Source: Pseudomonadota bacterium (lineage in GTDB: Bacteria; Pseudomonadota; Gammaproteobacteria; Burkholderiales; Methylophilaceae). Taken from it: a stretch of 48,839 bases of DNA. The stretch lies in contig JAKOWL010000171.1 in the NCBI GenBank assembly GCA_029781535.1, positions 1 through 48,839 on the forward strand. Reading direction: 5' to 3'. The notes under the pieces are model-generated. The model had not been told where the DNA came from and did not search any database. It saw only the letters and a list, made by a program, of their open reading frames with translations. Positions 18,732-27,284 of the stretch are shown here, in pieces; positions within the stretch are counted from its first letter, which is position 1, and each line of letters starts with the position of its first letter. Made by a program: the position numbers and the translations under genes.

Positions 18732-20894
18732 TTAGAACTTATAACTAGCGCTTAAGCCAAGCAGGTAGTTTCTGTTCTGGGCCGGTTCAAAGAAGCGGCT
18801 ATTCGTGTCATTGACACGTACAGAGCCAATATATTCTTTATCAAACATGTTTTCTACACGCAGATATTCACTGAGTCTCCAGTTTGCAAGTTCCTGTTGA
18901 AAACCGGCACGCAGGTTAAAGACGGTGTACGAAGGTGCTGCGTCAGTGTTCCGGTCGTCTACATATACCTTGCTGTTGTGGCGGCCTTCAAACGCGGTAA
19001 AGAACCCGATGGATGGTAGCTTCCAGGAAATTTCACCATAGAGTTGTGTCCGATAGGTTCCTGGGATGTAATTGCCGGAATCAACGACTTTGTTGTTTAT
19101 AGTGGTGAATGAGTCGTCGAATTTTGCATCCAGCAGTGTGTATGAGGCGTATAAGCCGATATTGTTGTCAAATCGTGTCTCTATGGAGGCTTCTATGCCT
19201 TTGCGCTTGGTTTTGCCTGCATTCTTATATACAGCGTAAGGGTTGCCGGAAATGGCCACGATTTCCTTATCAGTATCCGTCTTGAATATCGAAACATTTG
19301 TCCTGGTGTTATCGGTAATGAATGACTTCACGCCGATTTCATAGTTATCGCTGGTGCTTGGCTTGATGCCCAAGTTTGGACCAGTACCTAGAACCGGGTC
19401 ACTGTAGGCAACTTCGATAAATGTGGGTGTTTCGAAGCCTTTGCCATAATTGGCGTACAAATTGGTCGCAGGGGTCACTTTCCAGACAGCACCAATAACT
19501 GGTGTAGTTTTTTCATGTGTTACACGACCGCTACCATCGCGGTATTTGTAGTTGAAAGTTTTTGTAAAGTCTTTTGACAAGTCGACTAAGTTATCCTTCA
19601 CCTCCAACCATACTTTTGTGCGTCTAACACCTGCATGTAGGTCAACATTGTCCAAGGCGGACCATTGTGCCTGAATATACTGGTCGAAGTTGGTCGAAAT
19701 ATTATCTTCATTTCGGTTTACATTTGCCAAAATGGACGCAGGCAGCATGACTCCGTTAGTTGTGGCAATATCCTGACGCGCATCGTTCATTTTTCCGTAG
19801 GTCATCCCGGCACTAAACGAATATGGGCGGTTGAATAGCTCACCTTTGTTGTTCCAGTGGATATCAGTACCCCAGAAGTCGCGAGAGATAATGCTGGCAC
19901 GACCGCTGCCGGTAGAGTTGAGCGCCAGATATTGCTCGTTTTCGCGCGTTCCGACGTAGCTCACTATATGGATTGAGTTGTTTGGATTGAAATCGTGCTC
20001 AATATTGAAGCCAGCTTGCGTGTGTTGGCGATAAACTCTTGTGTTTGACAAGATTGAACTAATCACAACTTTTTCTGGGTCATCAAAAGCCGAAGGGTCG
20101 GTTTTGGTTGCCACGCGTGGCAGTCCGTTAGGGTCTTCCGCTTTTTGGTCAAACCAGTTCACAAGCGCAGTAATTCTGGTGTCTTCTGTCAGGTTGACTT
20201 TGAATTTTGCTGTGGCTTGTTGCTTGTTGGCAGAATTGTGTTGGCGATAGCCATCTGTGTCATAGTTGGATACATTCAACAAATAATCCAGGCCTTCAAG
20301 ATTGCCGGTGGCATTGAGTACCTGGCGTTTGGTGTTTTCACTGCCAAACATCACGGTTGCGCCGACTTCTGGTGTTTTGGGCGCATTTTCCGTCAACATC
20401 TGTATCACGCCGCCGGAAGAGTTGCCATAAAGGGCCGAGAATGGGCCGCGCATGACTTCCACACTGCGAATGGCGGATAAATCCACGACACCGGGTTGCC
20501 CTTGGCCGTCTGGCATGGAAAGCGGGATGCCATCCACATAAACGCGAACACCGCGCACACCAAAACTTGAGCGCGCACCAAAGCCACGGGTCGAGATTTG
20601 CGGGTCTTGGGCTTGGTTGTTGCGGTTCTGTGCGGTGATGCCGGGCAAGCGGATCAGGCTTTCCGAAAGCTGCATTTGCAACTGGCCTGCTTGGATGTCA
20701 TGTATGTCTACTGTATCAATGGCAACTGGCAAGTCGAAACTGTTTTGTTCTACACGAGTGGCAGTGACGACGACTGGCGCAGCGACAATACTTTTCTGAT
20801 TGGCTTCATCCGCAACAGCATGGTAGCTGGCACTTAGGGCGCTTAAAACAGCAATGGATAATAATTTTATCTTATGTGGGTGATTTGAAGACAT
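18732..20894 (-). CDS. TonB-dependent outer-membrane receptor, PqqU/YncD-like
   Basis: A 720-residue receptor: signal peptide (about residues 1-28, ending YHAVADE), a TonB-box-like VVVTATR (about 41-47), plug domain (about 50-165) and a 22-strand barrel ending in Phe (LLGLSASYKF). As I recall the E. coli YncD/PqqU sequence, the match is unusually close along the length: LSESL..PG near 80-90, VYVDGIP..MPDGQGQ, GPFSALYGNSSGGV, GFETPT.IE, TDTDKEIV and DKEYIGSVRVN. PqqU takes up the cofactor PQQ. PQQ uptake here is therefore a reasoned inference, not proven; a siderophore or metal-chelate ligand remains possible. It stands alone, with AAGG 8 nt before the ATG and a terminator after it. Confidence 0.85.
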   Translation of the reverse strand: MSSNHPHKIKLLSIAVLSALSASYHAVADEANQKSIVAAPVVVTATRVEQNSFDLPVAIDTVDIHDIQAGQLQMQLSESLIRLPGITAQNRNNQAQDPQISTRGFGARSSFGVRGVRVYVDGIPLSMPDGQGQPGVVDLSAIRSVEVMRGPFSALYGNSSGGVIQMLTENAPKTPEVGATVMFGSENTKRQVLNATGNLEGLDYLLNVSNYDTDGYRQHNSANKQQATAKFKVNLTEDTRITALVNWFDQKAEDPNGLPRVATKTDPSAFDDPEKVVISSILSNTRVYRQHTQAGFNIEHDFNPNNSIHIVSYVGTRENEQYLALNSTGSGRASIISRDFWGTDIHWNNKGELFNRPYSFSAGMTYGKMNDARQDIATTNGVMLPASILANVNRNEDNISTNFDQYIQAQWSALDNVDLHAGVRRTKVWLEVKDNLVDLSKDFTKTFNYKYRDGSGRVTHEKTTPVIGAVWKVTPATNLYANYGKGFETPTFIEVAYSDPVLGTGPNLGIKPSTSDNYEIGVKSFITDNTRTNVSIFKTDTDKEIVAISGNPYAVYKNAGKTKRKGIEASIETRFDNNIGLYASYTLLDAKFDDSFTTINNKVVDSGNYIPGTYRTQLYGEISWKLPSIGFFTAFEGRHNSKVYVDDRNTDAAPSYTVFNLRAGFQQELANWRLSEYLRVENMFDKEYIGSVRVNDTNSRFFEPAQNRNYLLGLSASYKF

Positions 20895-20986
20895 GGTAAA
20901 CCTTGATCTGAACTTGTAGTAACTAAAAATTTTGATTTGAGTGTATGTGATTAGGAGGGGCTAGACATCAGTATTTTCATGATTTA

Positions 20987-21003
20987 ACAGGCAATTGGCC
21001 TGT
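20987..21003 (-). terminator. Weak hairpin after coaBC
   Basis: ACAGGC (20987-20992) pairs with GCCTGT (20998-21003) just beyond the coaBC stop. No real T run follows on the minus strand, so termination is doubtful, and some coaBC transcripts may read on into the receptor gene. Confidence 0.3.
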
Positions 21004-21008
21004 ATGGG

Positions 21009-22190
21009 CTAGAGCATCTGTGCTATATGTCGCAGCACAAGACTCGCGGTTTCGGTTTTGGAAGTATTTGGTAAATGGTGCGCTCCGACATCGTCAAGCA
21101 ATGTGACTTCGTTGTCGTCACTACCCATGGCCTGTGTGGCCATGTTCGCGACAATCAATGGCAATTTTTTTGCAATGCGCTTTTGTTCCGCATATTGCAG
21201 CAGGTTTTCGCTTTCAGCGGCAAAGCCTACACAGAATGGCGGATTTGGAAGGCTGGCAACGTCAGCTATAATGTCTTTGTTTTTATTGAACTCCAGCGAA
21301 AGTGTCTGCTCACTTTTTTTAATTTTCTGGGTGTTTTTTTGTGCCGGAGAATAATCTGCTACTGCAGCTACTCCAATGAAGATATCTTGATTGGCGACAT
21401 GTTGCATCACGGTTTTATACATGGTCTCAGCATCAATAGCCGAGATGTTTCGGGTGCTGTGAGGCAAGGGGATTTCTACTTTGCCATGCACTAAAGTCAC
21501 GTCGGCACCCATATCTACTGCAGCTTGCGCCAAGGCTAGTCCCATCTTGCCGCTGCTGAGATTGGTGATGACGCGCACCGGGTCAATCGCTTCCTGCGTC
21601 GCACCGGCGGTAATCAATATGCGTTTGCCGTTTAACAGTTTAGGCGTGAAAAAACTGTTGATGTGCGTCAGAAGATCTTCCGGTTCCAGCATGCGCCCCA
21701 TCCCGGTTTCACCGCAGGCCTGGTCGCCACTATCAGGCCCAAGCATGGTGATGCCGTCTCGAATGAGTTGGGCGACATTTCGTTGCGTTGCGGGGTTTTC
21801 CCACATTTGCTTATTCATCGCAGGCGCGATGAGCAAAGGGCAGTCGCGCGCCAGGCAGAGGGCTGATAGCAAATCATCGGCGCGGCCATGTAGCAATTTG
21901 GCCATGAAGTCTGCACTTGCCGGTGCTATCACAATAGCATCTGCATTGCGGCTGAGCTCGATGTGCGGCATGCCGTTCGGTACGCCGCCATCCCACATGC
22001 TGGTAAATACCGGTTTGCCCGATAGGGCTTGCATCGTGACCGTGGTAATGAACTGTTGCGCACCTTCAGTCATGGCGACTTGCACTTCTGCGCCAGCTTT
22101 AATTAACAAGCGCACCAATTCCGCAGCCTTGTATGCAGCCACGCCTCCGGTGATACCTAGTACGATATGCTTGTTTGCAAGCGAGCTCAT
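21009..22190 (-). CDS. coaBC: Bifunctional phosphopantothenoylcysteine decarboxylase / synthetase
   Basis: CoaBC performs two steps of coenzyme A synthesis: ligation of cysteine to 4'-phosphopantothenate, then decarboxylation to 4'-phosphopantetheine. The N-terminal flavoprotein CoaC domain (about residues 1-185) has GITGGVAAYK, the APAMN motif and the substrate-flap cysteine in ACGETGMGRM. The CoaB domain starts at RILITAGATQEAIDPVR and has NLSSGKMG. The 393-residue length is normal. In many bacteria coaBC sits beside dut, as it nearly does here with the receptor gene between them. Confidence 0.96.
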   Translation of the reverse strand: MSSLANKHIVLGITGGVAAYKAAELVRLLIKAGAEVQVAMTEGAQQFITTVTMQALSGKPVFTSMWDGGVPNGMPHIELSRNADAIVIAPASADFMAKLLHGRADDLLSALCLARDCPLLIAPAMNKQMWENPATQRNVAQLIRDGITMLGPDSGDQACGETGMGRMLEPEDLLTHINSFFTPKLLNGKRILITAGATQEAIDPVRVITNLSSGKMGLALAQAAVDMGADVTLVHGKVEIPLPHSTRNISAIDAETMYKTVMQHVANQDIFIGVAAVADYSPAQKNTQKIKKSEQTLSLEFNKNKDIIADVASLPNPPFCVGFAAESENLLQYAEQKRIAKKLPLIVANMATQAMGSDDNEVTLLDDVGAHHLPNTSKTETASLVLRHIAQML

Positions 22191-22331
22191 GTTGTGTGCA
22201 GTGTGCCTTGAAAGGAATTCGGCGCTAAGTTTAGCATGTGCGTCGGCAAAATGGCGCTAACAGGCTCAAAACATACCTATTCGGCGCATTACCTGCTATC
22301 TTATACAGAATAAAAATATAATGACAAATCT

Positions 22332-23096
22332 ATGTGGAAATTCATCCGGATAACGTTTTTGCTATTGATCTTGGCGACTGTGGTGCAGCAATCATTTTTG
22401 GCTAAAGCCGATCTTGAATGGAAGAAGAACTTTTATGTTGCGTTGTATCCGGTGAATGCGGACGGCTCAGGCGTGGCGTCGGATTATATCAAGGGCTTGA
22501 GCAAGGATGACTTCATTGCCATGGAGGAGTTTTTTTCCGAAGAAGCGCAGCGTTACCAATTAAACATGTCGCGACCAATCGCTGTAGAGCTGGGCGAAGA
22601 AGTCAAATCAATACCGCCAGCACCACCCAGCAGCGGTAGTATGCTGGAAAATGTATGGTGGAGTTTGAATCTGCGCTGGTTTGCCTGGAACAACAGCCCC
22701 AAAGTGTTGGTGAAGCCGGATATTCGCTTGTATCTGCTTTACTATGATCCTGACAAGAATAACCATCTGGTGCATTCCACTGCGCTAGATAAAGGGCGTG
22801 TCGGGCGCGTCAACCTGTTTGCGGACAGCCAACACAATAAGCAGAATCTGGTTGTCGTGGCACATGAGCTGCTGCATACGCTGAGTGCGACTGATAAATA
22901 TGACCTGGGCAGCAACCAGCCTGTTTTTCCAGATGGCTATGCAAACCCGGAAAAGGAGCCGTTATATCCACAGGATTTTGCTGAACTGATGGGTGGGTAT
23001 TTGCCGATGGATGAAGTGCATGCCGTGACGCCAAAAAGCTTGAATCAGGTGCTGATCGGTGAAAAGAGTGCACATGAGATCGGGTGGGTAAGGTAA
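22332..23096 (+). CDS. Predicted exported or membrane-anchored zinc metallopeptidase
   Basis: A 254-residue protein I cannot assign to a named gene. It opens with one hydrophobic segment (about residues 5-22), a signal anchor or signal peptide. The rest is soluble and probably periplasmic. The clear feature is [18 protein letters not shown] near residues 173-190: an HEXXH zinc motif followed by [10 protein letters not shown], which recalls the third-ligand region of metzincin-like peptidases (an Asp or Tyr instead of the third His). Substrate unknown. A TATAAT (22317-22322) lies so close to the ATG that a leaderless or very short-leader mRNA is possible, and no ribosome-binding site is seen. 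radC starts 8 nt after the stop. Confidence 0.75.
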   Translation: MWKFIRITFLLLILATVVQQSFLAKADLEWKKNFYVALYPVNADGSGVASDYIKGLSKDDFIAMEEFFSEEAQRYQLNMSRPIAVELGEEVKSIPPAPPSSGSMLENVWWSLNLRWFAWNNSPKVLVKPDIRLYLLYYDPDKNNHLVHSTALDKGRVGRVNLFADSQHNKQNLVVVAHELLHTLSATDKYDLGSNQPVFPDGYANPEKEPLYPQDFAELMGGYLPMDEVHAVTPKSLNQVLIGEKSAHEIGWVR

Positions 23097-23104
23097 GCGC
23101 TGAC

Positions 23105-23779
23105 ATGGCGATTACGGATTGGCCGGAAGGTGAGCGCCCACGCGAGAAACTGCTGCAGAGTGGTGCAGAAAGTTTGTCGGATGCAGAGTTGCTGGCAATT
23201 TTTTTGCGCGTAGGCGTAGCTGGCAAAAGCGCTGTTGATCTGGCGCGTGACCTGTTGAAGGAGTTCGGTAGCCTGAATGGGATTTTTGCAGCTAGCGAAC
23301 GGCAAATCAGCGCTGTGCATGGTATGGGCAGCAGCAAATATGTGCAATTGCAAGCGATATTCGAAATGAGTCGCCGTGCCTTGGGTGAGCAGTTACAGCA
23401 GCGTGATGTGTTTGAATCTCCAGGCCAGGTACGTGAATATTTGCAGCTAAAATTGGCACATTTGCCTTATGAGGCTTTTTTAGTACTATTTCTAGATGTG
23501 CAGAATCGCCTGGTAGCGTCAGAGGAAATGTTTACCGGTACGTTGATGCAAACGAGCGTACACCCGAGGGAAGTAGTCAAGCGGGCATTGCATCATAATG
23601 CTGCAGCAGTGATTTTTGCGCATAATCACCCTACGGGGATGGCAAAACAAAGCCAGGAAGATGAACTGCTCACGCAGCATTTGAAAGACGCGCTGGAGTT
23701 GGTTGGCACACGCGTTCTGGATCATTTTGTCATAGCGGGGAATCAGACGTTATCGTTCAAGGAAAAAGGGCTGCTTTAG
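23105..23779 (+). CDS. radC: RadC family JAB/MPN-domain protein
   Basis: The 224-residue protein starts [17 protein letters not shown], which fixes the ATG at 23105; an in-frame GTG at 23084 would overlap the preceding gene. An N-terminal helix-hairpin-helix region (about residues 20-95) precedes the JAB domain, with the metal motif [14 protein letters not shown] (about 172-185) and upstream Glu in SEEMFTG. Despite its name the family's role in repair is unsettled. Close spacing suggests cotranscription with the metallopeptidase gene. Confidence 0.92.
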   Translation: MAITDWPEGERPREKLLQSGAESLSDAELLAIFLRVGVAGKSAVDLARDLLKEFGSLNGIFAASERQISAVHGMGSSKYVQLQAIFEMSRRALGEQLQQRDVFESPGQVREYLQLKLAHLPYEAFLVLFLDVQNRLVASEEMFTGTLMQTSVHPREVVKRALHHNAAAVIFAHNHPTGMAKQSQEDELLTQHLKDALELVGTRVLDHFVIAGNQTLSFKEKGLL

Positions 23780-23791
23780 GTTGGAGTGGAA

Positions 23792-25861
23792 ATGATGGTA
23801 TGGCATAAAAAAGCGATGTGGTTCTTGGTGGCGTTGCTTGGCACAGTTGCAATGGCAGGGATAGCACTGCACCGCGGCGAGAGCATCAATGCCTTGTGGC
23901 TGGTAACTGCCGCAGCATGTATCTATGCCATTGCCTATCGCTTTTATGCGGCATGGATAGCTGCCAAGGTGCTGACGATAGACACAACGCGGGCTACCCC
24001 GGCGGAGCGCCTGGATAACGGGCGCGATTTCATGCCTACCAATAAGTGGGTGGTGTTTGGTCACCATTTTGCCGCGATCGCAGGCCCGGGCCCATTGGTA
24101 GGGCCGACCCTGGCAGCCCAGTTTGGTTATCTGCCTGGAACTTTGTGGATCCTGATTGGTGCGGTATTAGGCGGTGCTGTGCAGGATATGGTGACACTGT
24201 TTTTCTCCATGCGCCGCAATGGTCGCAGCTTGGGTCAAATGGCGCGCGATGAGATTGGCGCGATTGGCGGGACGGCTGCACTGATTGGGACATTCATGAT
24301 CATGATTATCCTGATTGCCGTGCTCGGGCTGGTGGTGGTGAATGCCATGAAACATAGTCCATGGGCGACTTCTACCGTAGCAGCCACTATACCTATCGCG
24401 ATGCTGGTGGGAGTTTACATGCGTAACTTGCGTCCCGGGCGGGTGCTGGAAGCAAGTACGCTAGGGCTGGTTTTATTGCTTCTTTCTGTGTTAGCAGGCG
24501 GCTGGGTAGATCATCATGAAGGGTTGAGGGTGCTGTTCGACCACGACGGCTTGCCGTTGGCTTATGTGGTGATTGCGTATGGCTTTGCTGCGGCAGTGTT
24601 ACCGGTATGGCTGCTGCTTGCGCCGCGTGATTATCTATCGACATTCGTCAAATTGGGTACTGTGTTCCTGCTCGCAATTGCAATTCTGTTGCTACGTCCG
24701 GAAATCCATATGCCTGCTCTTACCCAGTTCGTCGATGGTACCGGCCCGATTTTTGGTGGAAAGCTGTTTCCTTTCGTGTTCATTACCATTGCTTGCGGGG
24801 CGATATCCGGCTTCCATGCACTGATTTCATCCGGCACTACGCCCAAGTTGCTGGCAAATGAACGGGACATTCGCATGATTGGTTATGGCGGCATGCTGCT
24901 GGAAAGCTTTGTAGCCATGATGGCGATGATTGCAGCGACAGTGCTGGAGCCAGGTGTGTACTTTGCGATCAACAGCCCGCCGGGGATTGTTGGCAAGGAA
25001 GCGGTAGATGCCATCGCCAAGATCAATAGCTGGGGCTTTGCTGTGACGGCGGAGCAGATGCAGCAATTGGCGAATGACATGGGCGAAAAGAGCCTGTTTG
25101 CGCGTATCGGCGGCGCGCCTAGTCTGGCGGTTGGAATGGCCAGCATTTTTGGCACAGCGTTTGGCAAGAGCATGCTGGCTGTCTGGTACCATTTTGCCAT
25201 CATGTTCGAGGCGATTTTTATCCTCACCACACTGGATGCTGGCACGCGTGTAGGCCGTTTCATGCTGCAGGATCTGCTGGGAAATTTTAACAAAAAGCTG
25301 GGCGAGACTTCCTATACCCCATCAGTCATTATCACTAGCGCCATCGTAGTGGCAAGCTGGGGATACTTTTTGTATATTGGTGTGATAGACCCGAACGGCG
25401 GCGTCAATATCCTTTGGCCGCTGTTCGGCATCGCCAACCAGATGCTGGCAGCGATCGCGCTGAGTGTGGCAACGGGTATCCTGGTGAAATCCGGCAAACT
25501 GAAATTTGCCTGGGTGACGGGTTTGCCTCTGGCCTGGCTGGTCATCATTACGACGACAGCTGCTTTCCAAAAGATTTTCAGCGAGGATGTACGCATTGGC
25601 TTCTTTGCTGCAGCAAATGATTTAAGCGCTAAATTGGCAAGCGGTGCGCTTCCTGCTGATAAGGCTTCAGTCGCCCAGCAATTGATTTTTAACCAGCATC
25701 TGGACGCATATCTGACGTTGTTTTTTGTCGTGGTGTTATGGGTGGTGGTGTTGGATATGCTGCGCGTCTGCATGCATTCTCACGTCGGAAGGCCGGTTTT
25801 GAAACTTTCTGAGACCCCGCATGAGCCAAGCCAGTTGGCTGAGAATTGGGTGAGAGATTAG
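23792..25861 (+). CDS. cstA: CstA family carbon-starvation transporter
   Basis: CstA proteins are inner-membrane transporters linked to peptide or pyruvate uptake in E. coli. The 689-residue protein has many membrane segments and family blocks: NKWVVFGHHFAAIAGPGPLVGP (about residues 87-108), GGAVQDMVTLFFSMRRNGRS, CGAISGFHALISSGTTPK and LDAGTRVGRFMLQD. ATG 23792 and ATG 23795 both follow GGAG (23783-23786); GTG 23786 is less likely. ybdD follows with no gap, as in the E. coli cstA-ybdD pair. The substrate cannot be told from sequence. Confidence 0.93.
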   Translation: MMVWHKKAMWFLVALLGTVAMAGIALHRGESINALWLVTAAACIYAIAYRFYAAWIAAKVLTIDTTRATPAERLDNGRDFMPTNKWVVFGHHFAAIAGPGPLVGPTLAAQFGYLPGTLWILIGAVLGGAVQDMVTLFFSMRRNGRSLGQMARDEIGAIGGTAALIGTFMIMIILIAVLGLVVVNAMKHSPWATSTVAATIPIAMLVGVYMRNLRPGRVLEASTLGLVLLLLSVLAGGWVDHHEGLRVLFDHDGLPLAYVVIAYGFAAAVLPVWLLLAPRDYLSTFVKLGTVFLLAIAILLLRPEIHMPALTQFVDGTGPIFGGKLFPFVFITIACGAISGFHALISSGTTPKLLANERDIRMIGYGGMLLESFVAMMAMIAATVLEPGVYFAINSPPGIVGKEAVDAIAKINSWGFAVTAEQMQQLANDMGEKSLFARIGGAPSLAVGMASIFGTAFGKSMLAVWYHFAIMFEAIFILTTLDAGTRVGRFMLQDLLGNFNKKLGETSYTPSVIITSAIVVASWGYFLYIGVIDPNGGVNILWPLFGIANQMLAAIALSVATGILVKSGKLKFAWVTGLPLAWLVIITTTAAFQKIFSEDVRIGFFAAANDLSAKLASGALPADKASVAQQLIFNQHLDAYLTLFFVVVLWVVVLDMLRVCMHSHVGRPVLKLSETPHEPSQLAENWVRD

Positions 25862-26065
25862 ATGCTGAAAAGTTTTTTAAAGAGATTGCGCCATATCTGG
25901 CATCTGGTTCGCAGACTATCTGGAGACGATGCTTATGAACGGTATCTTGAACATCATATGGCGTTTCATGCTAATGTGCTTGATGCGCCGCCTGCGCTGT
26001 CCCGCAAGGAGTTCTACAAACTTTGGCAGGCCAATAAATGGCAGGGCATCAAACGTTGCTGTTAA
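25862..26065 (+). CDS. YbdD/YjiX family small protein
   Basis: A 67-residue protein whose ATG directly follows the cstA TAG. It shows the family pattern: RLSGDDAYERYLEHHMAFH (about residues 19-37), PALSRKEFYKLW and a C-terminal cysteine pair. Homologues sit next to cstA or btsT transporters and are thought to be accessory to them. Its stop overlaps the stop of the convergent 56-codon gene by 4 nt. Confidence 0.93.
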   Translation: MLKSFLKRLRHIWHLVRRLSGDDAYERYLEHHMAFHANVLDAPPALSRKEFYKLWQANKWQGIKRCC

Positions 26066-26232
26066 TGCTTCTGATAGAGATTGTCTACATCCATCTCATC
26101 AGAAGTGTCCGCTTCCAGCTCTTCCAGCCTGAACTCATCCCGAAGCCGATTCAACTTCTCAGGTTTGTAGTCTGCCACAATGTAATCCAACGGCACTTCC
26201 GGTTTAAAGAATCTTTCCAACCACTTTAACAT
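26062..26232 (-). CDS. Hypothetical 56-residue acidic protein
   Basis: An open frame from ATG 26232 to TAA 26062, starting MLKWLERFFKPEVPLDYIVA and ending DNLYQKH. AGGA lies about 9 nt before the ATG. The first half is amphipathic and basic-aromatic, the second half charged and mostly acidic (RDEFRLEELEADTSDEMD), so it could be a peripheral membrane or regulatory small protein. No family recognised. It is convergent with ybdD and their stops share a TTAA. It fills the gap between ybdD and lgt, which supports it as a real gene. Confidence 0.55.
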   Translation of the reverse strand: MLKWLERFFKPEVPLDYIVADYKPEKLNRLRDEFRLEELEADTSDEMDVDNLYQKH

Positions 26233-26419
26233 TTCATTTTCCTATCTAAGCTGCATTTGTCTGAGTAACAATCTGCAAATCGTATGCCTAGATAGTAAAT
26301 AATGGGTTGCAAATGTATCTATATGATTACATTGTATTTTTGTAAAATCTTCATAGGGAGAAGAAAATGTGGGTTGTCGGAAATTCGATGTGGTTGATGA
26401 CGTTTTGACAGCGCTGACT
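26233..26419. other. Gap between the 56-codon gene and lgt
   Basis: Mostly AT-rich and without a recognised gene. The plus strand carries a 13-codon open frame (26367-26408, starting MWVVGNSMW) with a good ribosome-binding site, AGGGAG, 6 nt upstream and a TAAAAT 19 nt upstream. A real peptide is possible but unsupported otherwise. Confidence 0.3.
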
Positions 26420-27217
26420 TCAACCCCGTTTATGCGCTGTAAACCACAACCATAAGCCAATCAAAATCATGGGCATGCTTAGCCATTGGCCCATACTGAG
26501 GCCAAGTTGAAGCAAGCCCAAATTGGCATCAGGTTCACGCGTGAACTCTATCAGGAATCGGAACGTCCCATAGCCCATCAAGAAGAGTGCGGAGATGGCG
26601 CCTACTGGCCGTTGTTTGCGCGAAAACCACCACAAGATGGCAAATAACATCAACCCCTCCAATGCGAATTCATATAGTTGTGATAGATGTCTCGCAACGT
26701 TGTCCACCAGAGGAAAGATGACTCCGAATTCCCCGCCAGTCGGTCTTCCCCATAATTCGCCATTGATGAAATTACCCATACGGCCTGCGCCCAAGCCGAT
26801 TGGTACCAGGGGTGCGACAAAGTCCATGGTTTTCAGCCATGGTTGGGGATATTTCCGATTAAAAAAACACATTGCGACCAGCACCCCCAGAAAACCGCCG
26901 TGAAAGCTCATGCCGCCTTGCCAGACCTTGAAGATATCGAGTGGATGCTCAAGGAAATAGCTGCCTTGGTAAAATATCGCATAACCTATGCGCCCGCCAA
27001 GTACGACACCTAATGCGCCATAAAAAAGGGCATCATCTAGCATCTGATGGTTCCATCCAAACCAGGGTTTGTGTTGTGCCTGCCATCTGCCAAGCAGCAA
27101 AAAGGCAATGAATCCAATCAGATACATCAGTCCATACCAGTGGATGCCAAACGAATTGCCAAGATGAATGGCGATGGGATCGAACTGCGGATGCACGAAG
27201 ATTTTGCTCTCAAGCAT
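26420..27217 (-). CDS. lgt: Prolipoprotein diacylglyceryl transferase
   Basis: Lgt moves diacylglycerol from phosphatidylglycerol to the lipobox cysteine of prolipoproteins in the inner membrane. The 265 residues show seven membrane segments, [11 protein letters not shown] near the start, the catalytic-histidine region [11 protein letters not shown], and the Lgt signature [19 protein letters not shown] (about residues 142-160). It is divergent from ilvD with a 67-nt gap. Confidence 0.96.
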   Translation of the reverse strand: MLESKIFVHPQFDPIAIHLGNSFGIHWYGLMYLIGFIAFLLLGRWQAQHKPWFGWNHQMLDDALFYGALGVVLGGRIGYAIFYQGSYFLEHPLDIFKVWQGGMSFHGGFLGVLVAMCFFNRKYPQPWLKTMDFVAPLVPIGLGAGRMGNFINGELWGRPTGGEFGVIFPLVDNVARHLSQLYEFALEGLMLFAILWWFSRKQRPVGAISALFLMGYGTFRFLIEFTREPDANLGLLQLGLSMGQWLSMPMILIGLWLWFTAHKRG

Positions 27218-27284
27218 ATGGACTGCCTATATTGCGGTAAAATGTCAATTATAGAGGTTAATATACATAAAGGCTTATATATCT

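Noticed and set aside
20895-21008. Possible cobalamin or other riboswitch before the TonB receptor
   Set aside because: The gap is only 114 nt and lacks the conserved core of a B12 riboswitch; nothing else riboswitch-like is seen.
21481-22260. Plus-strand open frame (259 codons) opposite coaBC
   Set aside because: Composition mirrors the coaBC coding strand, with no ribosome-binding site and no recognisable domain.
27218-27284. Leader-peptide attenuator before ilvD
   Set aside because: The 67-nt gap has no Ile/Val/Leu-rich short frame and no terminator hairpin.
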